Part shown: positions 7,968 through 17,714 of the stretch, in pieces
Numbering within the stretch: the stretch's first letter is position 1
Layout of the letters: each line of letters begins with the position of its first letter
Assembly: GCF_000021685.1 (NCBI RefSeq)
Contig: NC_011961.1
Location: 744,001-808,000 of the forward strand
Origin: Thermomicrobium roseum DSM 5159
GTDB lineage: Bacteria; Chloroflexota; Chloroflexia; Thermomicrobiales; Thermomicrobiaceae
Direction of reading: 5' to 3'
DNA length: 64,000 nt
Program-made: the position numbers and the translations under genes
Notes under the pieces: model-generated
Seen by the model: the letters and a program-made list of their open reading frames with translations, nothing else
Database searches by the model: none
Told to the model about the DNA's origin: nothing

Positions 7968-8216
7968 TCAGGCCTCGTCGCTCACCACCGCGATCGGTTG
8001 GCCGGGTCGGATCGCCTCTTCGTTCTCCACCAGGAAGCGCACCAGTTTCCCGCCGACATCGGCCGTGATCTGGTGGAACGTCTTCATCACACCGACCAGG
8101 CCGATGACCGTCCCCGGTTGGATCGTCTGTCCTTCCTCGACGAACGGCGCCGCATCCGGGCTGGGTCGCCGATAAAAGATGCCTGGCAACGGTGATTTGA
8201 TCGTGTGCTCCGCCAT
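7968..8216 (-). CDS. minimal biotin carboxyl carrier protein, 82 aa
   Basis: An 82-residue biotinyl/lipoyl domain with nothing attached. The swinging lysine is K45 in VGVMKTF, where acetyl-CoA carboxylase carriers usually have (E)AMKM. Flanking glycines and the VEEGQTIQPGTVIGLV and LVENEEAIRPGQPI strands complete the hammerhead fold. I chose the ATG at 8216 because it follows GGAAGGGGG; an upstream in-frame start would add ten residues with no ribosome site. It is encoded between the permease and the carboxyltransferase halves and should carry CO2 from AccC to them. Confidence 0.88.
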   Translation of the reverse strand: MAEHTIKSPLPGIFYRRPSPDAAPFVEEGQTIQPGTVIGLVGVMKTFHQITADVGGKLVRFLVENEEAIRPGQPIAVVSDEA

Positions 8217-8235
8217 CACGTTCCCCCTTCCCGTC

Positions 8236-9243
8236 CTACCGCTCACGATGCACCCAGTTATCGATGATCACTGCCACGACCAGCAGCGCGCCCGTGATGA
8301 TCAACTGCGTGTAGGTGCTGATCCCCATGATGTCCATACCATTGCGCAGCATGACCAGGAAAACGGCACCCAGCGCCGCACCGAAGATATTCCCCTCGCC
8401 ACCGCGGATCGAGACTCCACCGAGCACCGCCGCTGCGATCGATTCCAACGGGAAGCTCGCCCCCAAGGTCGGCTCACCCGACCCCACCCGTGCCGTCAGC
8501 AAGAGACCAGTCACCCCCACCAGGACCCCAGCGATCGCATAGGCGAGGAAGAGATAGAAACGGACCGCGATGCCCGAGAGGCGCGCCGCCTCCGCATTGC
8601 TTCCGATCGCGTACCAGTACCGCCCAAAGCGCGTCCAGTGCAGCAGGAGATACATGACCAAGAGGACGAGCACCATGACGAACCAGGGAACGGGAATGCC
8701 CAACACTTTACCGGTATAGAGGGTGCTGGAGAAATAACCGGGCAAGCCGAACACTGGTACTCCGCGAGAAACTTTCAGAGCCACACCGGACACCGCCGTC
8801 ATCATGGCCAGGGTCACGATGAACGGCGGCACGCGAAACACCGAGACGAACAGTCCATTGAGCGCACCGATACCGGTCGCCACCGCGATCGCTGCCAGGG
8901 TCGCGATCACCAGACCAGTCAGTGGTGCGTCCGGGTGATCCAGGAGCTGCAGGCCGACCACGATACTGACCAGTGCGATCGAGGAGCCCATCGAAAGATC
9001 GAAGCCACCAGTCAGGAGCACCAATGTCTGGGCAACCGATACGATGATCAAGAAAAGCGCCTGTGTCAAGATGGTCGAGAGGTTCGTACGCGTAAAGAAG
9101 TTCGGCGAAGCGATGGAAAAGAAGAGCAAGAGGCCGATCAGCAAAACCGGGAGCAGCCCCAGTTGATCGATGACCCCTCGCACCCAGCGGAGACGTCCGA
9201 GAGCGACATAGCGTCCGGTCGCGACTTCACGCGGCGTCGACAC
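8236..9243 (-). CDS. ribose/nucleoside-type ABC transporter permease
   Basis: A 335-residue polytopic membrane protein of the BPD_transp_2 (RbsC/XylH) family with about ten hydrophobic segments. Visible family stretches are TLVLLTGGFDLSMGSSIALV and the loop GGEGNIFGAALGAVFLVML near the C-terminus. It would form the homodimeric channel for the ATPase encoded just upstream. Its GTG start lies 17 bases inside the ATPase gene, so the two are coupled. Relatives move pentoses and autoinducer-2, and related systems move nucleosides; in this operon the cargo is more likely the substrate of the molybdenum hydroxylase. Confidence 0.9.
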   Translation of the reverse strand: MSTPREVATGRYVALGRLRWVRGVIDQLGLLPVLLIGLLLFFSIASPNFFTRTNLSTILTQALFLIIVSVAQTLVLLTGGFDLSMGSSIALVSIVVGLQLLDHPDAPLTGLVIATLAAIAVATGIGALNGLFVSVFRVPPFIVTLAMMTAVSGVALKVSRGVPVFGLPGYFSSTLYTGKVLGIPVPWFVMVLVLLVMYLLLHWTRFGRYWYAIGSNAEAARLSGIAVRFYLFLAYAIAGVLVGVTGLLLTARVGSGEPTLGASFPLESIAAAVLGGVSIRGGEGNIFGAALGAVFLVMLRNGMDIMGISTYTQLIITGALLVVAVIIDNWVHRER

Positions 9244-10762
9244 CGGTCCGCCCGACCTCCTCTCTTGTGTGCCCGAAGTAGTACTGCAACAAGCGTTCCT
9301 CGGACACTTCCTCGTGGCGCATGATCGCCACGAGTTCCCCCTGGAACATCACCACGACCCGGTGACAGACGTGCAGCAGCTCCAGCATATCCGAGGTGAT
9401 GAACAGGACTGCCGCCCCCTGTCTGGCGAGTTCGTGCAAGAGCTCGTAGACAGCGATCTTCGCGCCGACATCGATCCCCTGCGTCGGCTCGTCCAGCACG
9501 AAGACTCGGGTGGTCCGGATCATGCCACGTGCCAGCGCTACCTTCTGCTGGTTCCCACCCGAGAGATTACGCACCCGCGCATCGGGATTCGGGGGAACGA
9601 TGGCCAAGCGCCGGATGTATTCGGTCACCATGCGCCGCTCACGCCGCTTGTCGAGGATGCCCCCCGCTCGCTGGAACCGCTCGAGCGCTGCGATCGTCAT
9701 GTTTTCGAGCACCGAGCGATTGGTGAAGAGACCCTCGTGGCGCCGGTCAGCCGGGAAATACATGAGCCCTCGCTCCAAGAGCGTGCGCGGGCTGATCCGG
9801 TCGAGCGGGATTCGTTCCCCGAAGAGCTCGATTTCCCCTGCCGTGATCGGCTCCAGACCCACGAGCGCTCGCCCGAGAAGTCCCTTTCCCGAACCGATCA
9901 ATCCGCCCACGCCGAGAATTTCACCGGCGCGGAGCGTCAGGTGTACCCCCCGAAGGCCATGCGCAGTCGTCAACCCACGAACCGCCAGAACGACTGCAGC
10001 TGATTCGGGAACCGGCTGCAGCACTGGGTAGATTTGCTCGTATTCCCGACCGGTCATCAATGTGATCAGCCGGTCCGTCGTCATCTCGTGCACCGACAAG
10101 GTCGCGACATGCCGACCATCCCGCATCACCGTCACGCGGTCGGCGATCTCGTACAGTTCCTCCAAGCGGTGCGTGATCCAGATTACCCCTACCCCTTGCC
10201 CGCGCAGTTCCCGGACGAGATCGTAGAGCACGCGCGTTTCACGGTCGGTCAGGGAAGCGGTCGGCTCGTCGAGGATCAGGACCTTCGGTCGTTCGAGCGT
10301 CGCCTTGGCGATCTCGACCAGATAGCGCTGCGGCACGGTCAAATCACGCACCTTCGCAGTGGGCGAGATCCCAGCATCGAAGAGACCCAGTTGAGCCACA
10401 CTGCGCGCCTGCATCGCTGGCTTGCGCAGAAGCCCGGGAGTCGTCAACTCCCGCCCTAAGAAGATGTTTTCTGCGACGCTCAACGCTGGCACCAAGCTCA
10501 GGTGCTGGAAGACAGCGCGGATCCCCAACTCTTGAGCATGGTGGGGCGACCGGATCTGCACCGGTCGCCCCTCGAGCTCGATCGTCCCCCCGTCTGGATG
10601 AAGCGAACCAGCGAAGATGTTGACGAGGGTCGACTTCCCTGCCCCGTTCTCGCCGACGAGCGCATGGACCTCCCCGGCACGCAGCTCGAACGAGACCCGG
10701 TCGAGAGCGAGCACACCCGGGAAGCGCTTGGAGACCTCGATGGCCCGCAGGAGCTCCGCCAT
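9227..10762 (-). CDS. RbsA/MglA-type ABC transporter ATPase with two nucleotide-binding domains
   Basis: A 511-residue double ATPase. Domain 1 has a good Walker A (GENGAGKST, 37-45), a degenerate signature (LTVPQ) and Walker B LILDEPTASLT. Domain 2 has a degenerate Walker A (GSGKGLLG) but a perfect LSGGNQQKVALARG signature and FVLDEPTQGID. This asymmetry, with one intact half of each composite site, is normal for RbsA/MglA proteins. It starts 12 bases after the binding-protein gene and overlaps the permease gene. It powers import across the cytoplasmic membrane. Confidence 0.93.
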   Translation of the reverse strand: MAELLRAIEVSKRFPGVLALDRVSFELRAGEVHALVGENGAGKSTLVNIFAGSLHPDGGTIELEGRPVQIRSPHHAQELGIRAVFQHLSLVPALSVAENIFLGRELTTPGLLRKPAMQARSVAQLGLFDAGISPTAKVRDLTVPQRYLVEIAKATLERPKVLILDEPTASLTDRETRVLYDLVRELRGQGVGVIWITHRLEELYEIADRVTVMRDGRHVATLSVHEMTTDRLITLMTGREYEQIYPVLQPVPESAAVVLAVRGLTTAHGLRGVHLTLRAGEILGVGGLIGSGKGLLGRALVGLEPITAGEIELFGERIPLDRISPRTLLERGLMYFPADRRHEGLFTNRSVLENMTIAALERFQRAGGILDKRRERRMVTEYIRRLAIVPPNPDARVRNLSGGNQQKVALARGMIRTTRVFVLDEPTQGIDVGAKIAVYELLHELARQGAAVLFITSDMLELLHVCHRVVVMFQGELVAIMRHEEVSEERLLQYYFGHTREEVGRTGVDAA

Positions 10763-10774
10763 GCGTCGGCCTCG

Positions 10775-12058
10775 TCACGCCTTCGGCTTCACCGAGAAGA
10801 CCGGACGGAAATCACGCGGACCGAACATGTCTTCATACTTGAACTCCTTGTAGTTCTTGGGCGTGACCACCTTGATGATCGGTCCAGCCCGGAACGGGAA
10901 ATCCACGCCCGGCTTCTCCCCATTCAGGATCCGCACCATCATGTCCACCGCCATGCGCCCTTGGAGAGCCGTGAAGTCCGTCGGTGCTGCCGCGACCTTC
11001 CCCTCGGCGATCTTGTCGTAGAGCGGCGGGATGATGTAGGTCGAGACCACCTTCGGCTTCTTGGCCCGGTTCGCCAGGATGTCCGGTGCCGCATCGGCCG
11101 CGACCGCATTCCCGACGAGGTAGGTGACATCGGGATAGGCGTTGAGCGCATCCTCGATCAGCGAGACCTGCACATCCTTCCCGGTGTCGCCCCACTTGAC
11201 GTCCAGAATCTTCACCTTGCCGGGAACCTTCTCTTCGACCGCTGCCTTGAAGCCATCCACCGTATCCGGCGCCCAACCGGAACCAGCCGGACCAGGCAGG
11301 AAGACGACCGTCACCTCCTGACCGCCGGAATCTTCCGCGACGAACTGACCAGCTGCATACCCCATGTCGTAGAACGACACCAGCGCCTTGGCCATGATGT
11401 CTGGCGCCTGGATGTCGTTGATCACCTCGATCACCGGCTTCTTCTTGTTCTTGACGATGTCGGTTACCAGTTGATCCTGCGAGGCGTAACTGATCGCAGC
11501 CAGGATGATCCCCTCGATGTCCGCGCGGTTGGCCAGGTTTTCCACCTGATTGATTTGCCCAGTCAAGTCGTTGTACCCCTGGGCCGCGACCAGCTCGATC
11601 CCCACCCCGAGGATCTGTGCTTCGTCGACGATCCCGTAATCGACCGCCAGCCAGTACGGGTCCTTGAGGTGCGGGAACGAGACGCCGATCATGTACGGCT
11701 TGTTCGCCTTTGGCCGCGTCCACTTCTCGTACTTCGGCCCCTGCAAGCTGCCGGCTGGCCGACCCGGCTGCTTGGTCGAGACGTCGTACGTGCCGTAATA
11801 AGCGACGACGTCCCAGAGCTCTTCCGTCGCGGCCGCCGCTGTCGGTGTCGCTCCAGCAGCTGGAGCGCTCGTCGGTGTCGCAGCTGGCGCGGCAGTCGGC
11901 TGGGCACCACTGCTCGCCGGTGTCGGAGTCGCCCCGCCTCCGCCGCAAGCAGCCAAGAGACCACCAGCCACTGCCACGGCGCTGGTCACTGCCAACGAGC
12001 GCAAGAGACCACGTCGCGTCAGTCGCCCGAACTGATCCTTCGTATCCCCTCCTCGCAT
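10775..12058 (-). CDS. sugar-type ABC transporter substrate-binding lipoprotein
   Basis: A periplasmic-binding-protein family 4 (RbsB-like) protein of about 427 residues. The N-terminus has a Tat-like pattern (RLTRRGLLRSL) and a hydrophobic stretch ending in a lipobox (GLLAAC), followed by a Thr/Pro/Ala linker. The mature part begins around KPYMIGVSFPHLKDPYW and includes GIILAAISYASQDQLVTDI and a hinge-domain stretch near the C-terminus. I chose the ATG at 12058 because it follows AAGGAG by 8 bases; the frame stays open 33 bases further. The ligand is unknown and probably not a sugar. A strong hairpin just upstream may stabilise this part of the operon mRNA. Confidence 0.9.
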   Translation of the reverse strand: MRGGDTKDQFGRLTRRGLLRSLAVTSAVAVAGGLLAACGGGGATPTPASSGAQPTAAPAATPTSAPAAGATPTAAAATEELWDVVAYYGTYDVSTKQPGRPAGSLQGPKYEKWTRPKANKPYMIGVSFPHLKDPYWLAVDYGIVDEAQILGVGIELVAAQGYNDLTGQINQVENLANRADIEGIILAAISYASQDQLVTDIVKNKKKPVIEVINDIQAPDIMAKALVSFYDMGYAAGQFVAEDSGGQEVTVVFLPGPAGSGWAPDTVDGFKAAVEEKVPGKVKILDVKWGDTGKDVQVSLIEDALNAYPDVTYLVGNAVAADAAPDILANRAKKPKVVSTYIIPPLYDKIAEGKVAAAPTDFTALQGRMAVDMMVRILNGEKPGVDFPFRAGPIIKVVTPKNYKEFKYEDMFGPRDFRPVFSVKPKA

Positions 12059-12086
12059 CCTCTCGCTCCTTCGTCCAGCTACTCGT

Positions 12087-12117
12087 GCCATTCCCTGGCG
12101 GAAAGCCAGGGAATGGC
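12087..12117 (-). other. perfect 13-bp intercistronic hairpin
   Basis: GCCATTCCCTGGC (12087-12099) and its exact complement (12105-12117) flank a 5-base loop. It lies in the 111-base gap between the Mo-subunit gene and the binding-protein gene, ending 28 bases before the latter's start. There is no T-run on the - strand, so it is more likely an mRNA processing or stability element than a terminator, raising binding-protein expression relative to upstream genes. Confidence 0.6.
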
Positions 12118-12169
12118 GACCATCCCATCCATGTGCCGAAAACGAGACGCGTGCTCGATCGTCACCTCC

Positions 12170-14524
12170 TCACGCGCCGCCCTGCTTCTGGAGCGCGCCC
12201 AGTACCCGCTCCGGCGTCAGCGGCAGCTCCTCGATCGCTCGACCAGCCGGCCAGATGGCATCGAGTACTGCGCCTGCGACCGATGCCGGCGATGCCAAGA
12301 GTCCACCTTCACCGATCCCTTTGATGCCACCGATCGTGACCGGCGAGGGAGTCTCGAGGTGATCGATTACCAACTCCGGCACTTCGGTCGCCGTCGGTAA
12401 CGCGTACGTCACGAAGCTATCGGTGAGCAGCTGCCCGTTCTCGTCGTAGACCATCGCCTCGTAGAGCGCACCGCCGATCCCTTGAGCGATCGCACCCATC
12501 ACTTGCCCTTCGACGATCATCGGGTTGAGCATCGTCCCACAGTCTTCGACCGCCACGATCTTGTCGAGCCGGACGAGACCCGTCTCGCCGTCCACCTCGC
12601 AGACGGTAACGATGCATCCGTTCGAATACGTGGCCCGTGGATCGTAGAACTTGGTCGCCGAAAGCAGCGGCTCCTCCCCCTCCGCCCGCACGCGTCCGTC
12701 CAAATAGGCTGCGAAGGCAACCTGGAACATGCTCAACGAGCGATCCGGTGCGCCGCGGACGAAGACGGTGCCGTCTTGGATCTCTAGATCTTCCGGCGCC
12801 ACCTCGAGGAGGCGACTGGCGACGCGCAGCACCTTCTCGCGCACTTCCTGCGCTGCCAGTGCCACCATGCCACCACCGATGACCGCGCTTCGACTGGCAT
12901 AGGTGCCCATGCCCCAGGGCGCACGCTCGGTGTCGCCATGCTCGACGATCACGTCGTCGATCGAGACACCCAGGATCTCGGCTGCCACCTGGGCCAGCGT
13001 CGTTTCGTGCCCTTGACCATGGCTGTGCACGCTGACCGCGACGCGCACCTTTCCGGTCGGATCGATCGTCACCGTCGCGTTGTCGTGCGAGGGGAACGGG
13101 AAGCCGGCTTGCAACGCGATTTCCGAACCCCACGCCGTCGGCTCGACGTACAAGCTGATCCCGATTCCCAGGTACCGACCCTGTTGCCGCAGCTCGGCTT
13201 GCCGGCGTCGCAGCTCGTCGTACCCGACGAGTTGCAGAGCCCGCTCCAGCGACTCCCGGTAACTGCCGCTGTCGTAGACCATCCCGGTCACGGTGGTGTG
13301 CGGGAACTCGCTGATCAGGTTGCGGCGCCGGAACTCCGCCGGGTCCAGCCCGAGTTCGCGCGCGATCTCGTCGAAGAACAGCTCCCGCGCCGTCTGCGCG
13401 GCCGTCCAGCCGACGGCGCGGAAAGCCCCGACCGGCGCCTTGTTCGTGCAGACGGCGATCACTTCGTGCTGGTAGGCTGGGATGTCATAGACGCCGGGCA
13501 CGATCCCCGCAGCCGCCAAGGGTTCGATCAGCGCGCTCGCCGTGTTGAACGAATAGGCGCCCCCGTCGCCGATCAGCCGCGCCTTCATCCCCAGCACCTT
13601 GCCATCAGCGCGGACGGCTGCCTCGAGCTCGATGATCTGCTCCTTCGCGTGCGTTGCGGCGGCGAGGTTCTCCCGCCGGTCCTCGACCCACTTGACCGGT
13701 CGCCCGAGAACTTTGCCGAGATAGGCGATGACGACTTCCTCCGGATAGATCGTCATCTTCTGCCCGAAGCCGCCACCGACCTCTGGAGAGATGACGCGCA
13801 CCTTGTGCTCAGGAATCCCCAGGAACAACGAGAGGAAGAGTCGCAACATATGCGGCATCTGGGTCGAAGAATAGAACGTCAGTTGCCCGCTCGCTCGCTC
13901 GTAGACCGAAAGGCAACCGCGTGTCTCCATCGGCGAGGCCACGAACCGGTTAGTGTGGAAGCGTCGCCGGAAAACTCGATCAGCCTGGGCGAAAGCACCT
14001 TCGACGTCGCCGAGGGTCGTGACCTTCTGGTAGACGACGTTCGTCCCCAGATCCTCGTGCAGGATGGGAGCATCCGCGGCCATCGCGCGCTCGGCATGCG
14101 TCACCGCTGGCAGCGGCTCGTACTCCACTTCGACGAGTTCCGCCGCATCTTCGGCAATGTAGCGATTTTCGGCCACCACGACCGCGACCGCTTCACCGAC
14201 GAAGCGCACCTTGTCCTTGGCCAACACCGACTGCGGTGTCGGTTTGAGCCCCTCGATCGGGAGGCCACTCGCCAGTGGCGGGAGCGCCGCCACATCCTCA
14301 GCTGTGTAGACCGCGATCACTCCCGGCAGCGCCTCCGCTGCACTCGTCTCGATACGTCGGATCCGCGCATGCCCGTATGGCGAGCGCACGAATGCCGCAT
14401 GCACTGTTCCCGGGATCTGGATATCGGCCAGATAGCGTGCTTCGCCAGTCAGAAAGCGTGGATCCTCCACCCGCTTGACCCGAGCTCCGACCCACTTTCC
14501 CCTTGGCAAGATCTGAAGCGTCAT
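12170..14524 (-). CDS. xanthine dehydrogenase-family molybdopterin-binding subunit
   Basis: A 784-residue large subunit of a molybdenum hydroxylase. Family motifs are GEARYLADIQIPGT near the N-terminus, GGGFGQK (249-255), GQGHETTLAQ (503-512), GTYASRS (540-546) and the C-terminal GIGEGG (736-741) whose Glu739 fits the catalytic base. The loop over the active site reads PVGAFRAVG (364-372), nearer the AFRG pattern of xanthine-type enzymes than the CSFR or GAGR loops of CO dehydrogenases. So it should hydroxylate an aromatic N-heterocycle or aldehyde with water as oxygen donor. It forms an operon with the 2Fe-2S (13-base gap) and FAD subunits. Confidence 0.9.
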   Translation of the reverse strand: MTLQILPRGKWVGARVKRVEDPRFLTGEARYLADIQIPGTVHAAFVRSPYGHARIRRIETSAAEALPGVIAVYTAEDVAALPPLASGLPIEGLKPTPQSVLAKDKVRFVGEAVAVVVAENRYIAEDAAELVEVEYEPLPAVTHAERAMAADAPILHEDLGTNVVYQKVTTLGDVEGAFAQADRVFRRRFHTNRFVASPMETRGCLSVYERASGQLTFYSSTQMPHMLRLFLSLFLGIPEHKVRVISPEVGGGFGQKMTIYPEEVVIAYLGKVLGRPVKWVEDRRENLAAATHAKEQIIELEAAVRADGKVLGMKARLIGDGGAYSFNTASALIEPLAAAGIVPGVYDIPAYQHEVIAVCTNKAPVGAFRAVGWTAAQTARELFFDEIARELGLDPAEFRRRNLISEFPHTTVTGMVYDSGSYRESLERALQLVGYDELRRRQAELRQQGRYLGIGISLYVEPTAWGSEIALQAGFPFPSHDNATVTIDPTGKVRVAVSVHSHGQGHETTLAQVAAEILGVSIDDVIVEHGDTERAPWGMGTYASRSAVIGGGMVALAAQEVREKVLRVASRLLEVAPEDLEIQDGTVFVRGAPDRSLSMFQVAFAAYLDGRVRAEGEEPLLSATKFYDPRATYSNGCIVTVCEVDGETGLVRLDKIVAVEDCGTMLNPMIVEGQVMGAIAQGIGGALYEAMVYDENGQLLTDSFVTYALPTATEVPELVIDHLETPSPVTIGGIKGIGEGGLLASPASVAGAVLDAIWPAGRAIEELPLTPERVLGALQKQGGA

Positions 14525-14537
14525 CGCTGCGCCCCTC

Positions 14538-15023
14538 TCATGATCCCCGGCCCGCTTGCATCTGTTCCGCTGCCGCTCGGACAGCCCGGACGATGTTCTG
14601 GTATCCCGTGCACCGGCAGAGATTGCCGCTCAAAGCCTCCCGGATCTCCTCCTCGCTCGGGGCTGGGTTCTCCTCGAGCAACGCCACGGCAGTCAGCACC
14701 ATACCAGGCGTGCAGAACCCGCATTGCAACCCATGATGCTCCCAGAACGCTTGCTGCACCGGGTGCATCGCTTCCCCGGTCGCCAGCCCCTCGATCGTCG
14801 TCAGATTCGCCCCATCAGCTTGAGCGGCCAGCACGAGGCACGAGCGCACCGCTGCACCGTCCCACAGCACCGTGCAGCTCCCACAGACCCCGTGCTCGCA
14901 TCCCAATTTGGTGCCAGTGAGCCCCAGCTGCTCGCGCAGGAAATCGGCGAGCGTCATGCGCGCTTCGACCTCGGCAGAAATCGACCGCCCATTCACGGTC
15001 AGCGTGATCGGAACTCGCTGCAT
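14538..15023 (-). CDS. 2Fe-2S subunit of the molybdenum hydroxylase
   Basis: A 161-residue small subunit with both iron-sulphur sites. The plant-ferredoxin type site uses C42, C47, C50 and C62 (GCEHGVCGSC ... RSC). The second site uses C101, C104, C136 and C138 (QCGFCTPGM ... LCRCTGY). It passes electrons from the Mo centre to the FAD subunit. The length is normal for the separate small subunit of three-chain enzymes. The ATG lies 20 bases after the FAD-subunit stop. Confidence 0.95.
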   Translation of the reverse strand: MQRVPITLTVNGRSISAEVEARMTLADFLREQLGLTGTKLGCEHGVCGSCTVLWDGAAVRSCLVLAAQADGANLTTIEGLATGEAMHPVQQAFWEHHGLQCGFCTPGMVLTAVALLEENPAPSEEEIREALSGNLCRCTGYQNIVRAVRAAAEQMQAGRGS

Positions 15024-15043
15024 CGTGCCCCGCCTCCCCTCGC

Positions 15044-15916
15044 TCAGAACCCGGCCCGCGCGGCGGCAGCCTCGATCGCTCGTCGCACCACCACGGGCGT
15101 GATCTGCCGCCGGTACGTCGCTGACCCATGCACATCGGAAAGCGGCTCGTCGATCGCATCCGCCGCAAGAGCGGCTGCTTCACGCAGCGTCGCGCTGTCC
15201 AGGGCTCGCCCGACGAGCGCCTGCTCGACCGCGGTCGCCCGCAACGGTCGCGTCGCCACACCGAAGAGCGCCACGCTCGCCCGACTGCACGTTCCGTCCG
15301 GCCCACGCTCCAGCACCGCGACTGCTCCAGCGAGCGCGAAGTCGCCGTGCCGCCGCGCGATCTCCTCGACACCCCAACCCGCGCCAGCCGGTAATGCGGG
15401 AAAACGGATCGCGACGAGCAGTTCGCCCTCAGCCAGGGCGGTCGTGAAGGGTCCCAGGAAGAAGTCACGTGCCGGGATCGTCCGCTCGCCTCGTGCGCTG
15501 CGGACGACCATCTCCGCATCCACTGCCAGCGCGACCGCCGGGTATTCAGCCGACGGATCGGCATGAGCCAGGCTCCCGCCCAACGTACCCCGATTCCGGA
15601 TCGAGGGATGCCCCACGTACCGTGTCGCAGCAGCGAGCACCGGCACGTGCTGGGCGACCAGCGGATCACGCTCCAACCGTCGTTGCCGCACCATCGCGCC
15701 GATCTCGACCGCACCATTCCGCACGACCAACTCGTCGAGCCCGGCGAGACGACCGAGGTCGACCAAGAGCGCTGGACGCGCCAGCCGCAAGCTCAGCATC
15801 GGCACCAGGCTCTGCCCACCAGCGAGTGGCCGGGCATCCGAACCATGCCGCGCCAGCGCCTCGAGCGCCTCACCGAGGGTCCCCGGCCGCTCGTAGGCAA
15901 AAGCTGCCGGTTTCAT
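15044..15916 (-). CDS. FAD-binding subunit of the molybdenum hydroxylase
   Basis: A 290-residue middle subunit (CoxM/XdhB type). The flavin is held by AGGQS (32-36) and IRNRGTLGGSLAHAD (106-120), followed by an RDFFLGPF segment and the C-terminal CO dehydrogenase flavoprotein domain with SDVHGSATYRRQI. The chosen ATG follows GGAGGG by a normal distance; a GTG 15 bases upstream in frame overlaps that ribosome site. It is the first gene of the 11-gene operon, with a leader of about 115 bases from the predicted promoter. Confidence 0.92.
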   Translation of the reverse strand: MKPAAFAYERPGTLGEALEALARHGSDARPLAGGQSLVPMLSLRLARPALLVDLGRLAGLDELVVRNGAVEIGAMVRQRRLERDPLVAQHVPVLAAATRYVGHPSIRNRGTLGGSLAHADPSAEYPAVALAVDAEMVVRSARGERTIPARDFFLGPFTTALAEGELLVAIRFPALPAGAGWGVEEIARRHGDFALAGAVAVLERGPDGTCSRASVALFGVATRPLRATAVEQALVGRALDSATLREAAALAADAIDEPLSDVHGSATYRRQITPVVVRRAIEAAAARAGF

Positions 15917-16038
15917 CGCCACCCTCCCCACTCATCCACCGAAAAACACAACACCCGACCCGCTCCTTAACCCGACGAGCCCGAGATAGCACGCTTCTTT
16001 CCGGATCCGCGACGATGACAGCCAGCACCACTGTCGGT

Positions 16039-16068
16039 ATGCTAGAGCCCAGACGGTTCGCCTGTCAA
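16039..16068 (-). promoter_or_regulatory. promoter of the molybdenum hydroxylase/ABC/carboxylase operon
   Basis: Reading the - strand, a perfect -35 box TTGACA (16063-16068) and a -10 box TAGCAT (16039-16044, 4 of 6) are 18 bases apart. Transcription would start near 16032. The paired operators at 16080-16117 begin 12 bases upstream of the -35 box. Confidence 0.6.
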
Positions 16069-16079
16069 GAGGCGAGCCT

Positions 16080-16095
16080 TTGTAATCTGATACAA
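16080..16095. promoter_or_regulatory. putative operator 1 (TTGT-N8-ACAA)
   Basis: TTGTAATCTGATACAA, an inverted repeat TTGTA-N6-TACAA extended by one more T/A pair on each side. The AT-rich run stands out in a GC-rich region. Half-sites of this kind are typical of GntR-type regulators, though no regulator gene is adjacent. It overlaps the likely accC -10 element. Confidence 0.55.
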
Positions 16096-16096
16096 A
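16088..16096 (+). promoter_or_regulatory. possible extended -10 element for accC
   Basis: TGATACAAA fits TG-N-TAnnnT-like extended -10 elements (TACAAA is 4 of 6). No good -35 box is placed correctly. The start point would fall near 16103, inside operator 2, about 33 bases before accC. This is a weak call. Confidence 0.3.
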
Positions 16097-16101
16097 ATGG
16101 C

Positions 16102-16117
16102 TTGTCACACGACACAA
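16102..16117. promoter_or_regulatory. putative operator 2 (TTGT-N8-ACAA)
   Basis: TTGTCACACGACACAA has the same TTGT-N8-ACAA frame as operator 1 and is also internally symmetric (TTGTC...GACA). Centres of the two sites are 22 bases apart, about two helical turns, so one dimer on each site would face the same side of the DNA. It lies between the divergent promoters and the accC ribosome site. Confidence 0.55.
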
Positions 16118-16135
16118 AAGAAGGGATGCTGTGCG

Positions 16136-17482
<1,347 letters not shown>

Positions 17483-17524
17483 GTGTCGCCCACTTGCCGG
17501 GGCGATCGGCAACCAGTACCGAGA

Positions 17525-17557
17525 CCGGGAGTGCTGCCCCGCACCCCCGGCTTTCTG
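17525..17557 (+). terminator. possible terminator after accC
   Basis: CCGGGAGTGC and GCACCCCCGG form a 10-position stem with one mismatch around a 6-base loop, followed by CTTTCT. It lies 43 bases after the accC stop. The T-run is poor. Confidence 0.45.
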
Positions 17558-17714
17558 ACGATGCGCTCGACCCCATCCTACGCTTGAACGATAGGCGCTG
17601 CCTTACTCGCGGTATACTGCGCACCCCACCTAGTACCCGCTCGGTCTGCCGGTTCGCCACCGAGCTTCGAGAGTCCACCCGACACTCGATCGTTTGATCG
17701 TTCCGAAGGCGCCC

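Noticed and set aside
9227..10762. Second ATPase domain called inactive through a defect
   Set aside because: The degenerate second Walker A is a normal property of RbsA/MglA-type double ATPases.
12170..15916. Carbon monoxide dehydrogenase (CoxMSL)
   Set aside because: Subunit layout fits, but the active-site loop lacks the CSFR or GAGR signatures, so a different molybdenum hydroxylase is more likely.
17600..17620. TATACT box as a promoter between accC and the PpsB-like gene
   Set aside because: No gene starts downstream on that strand.
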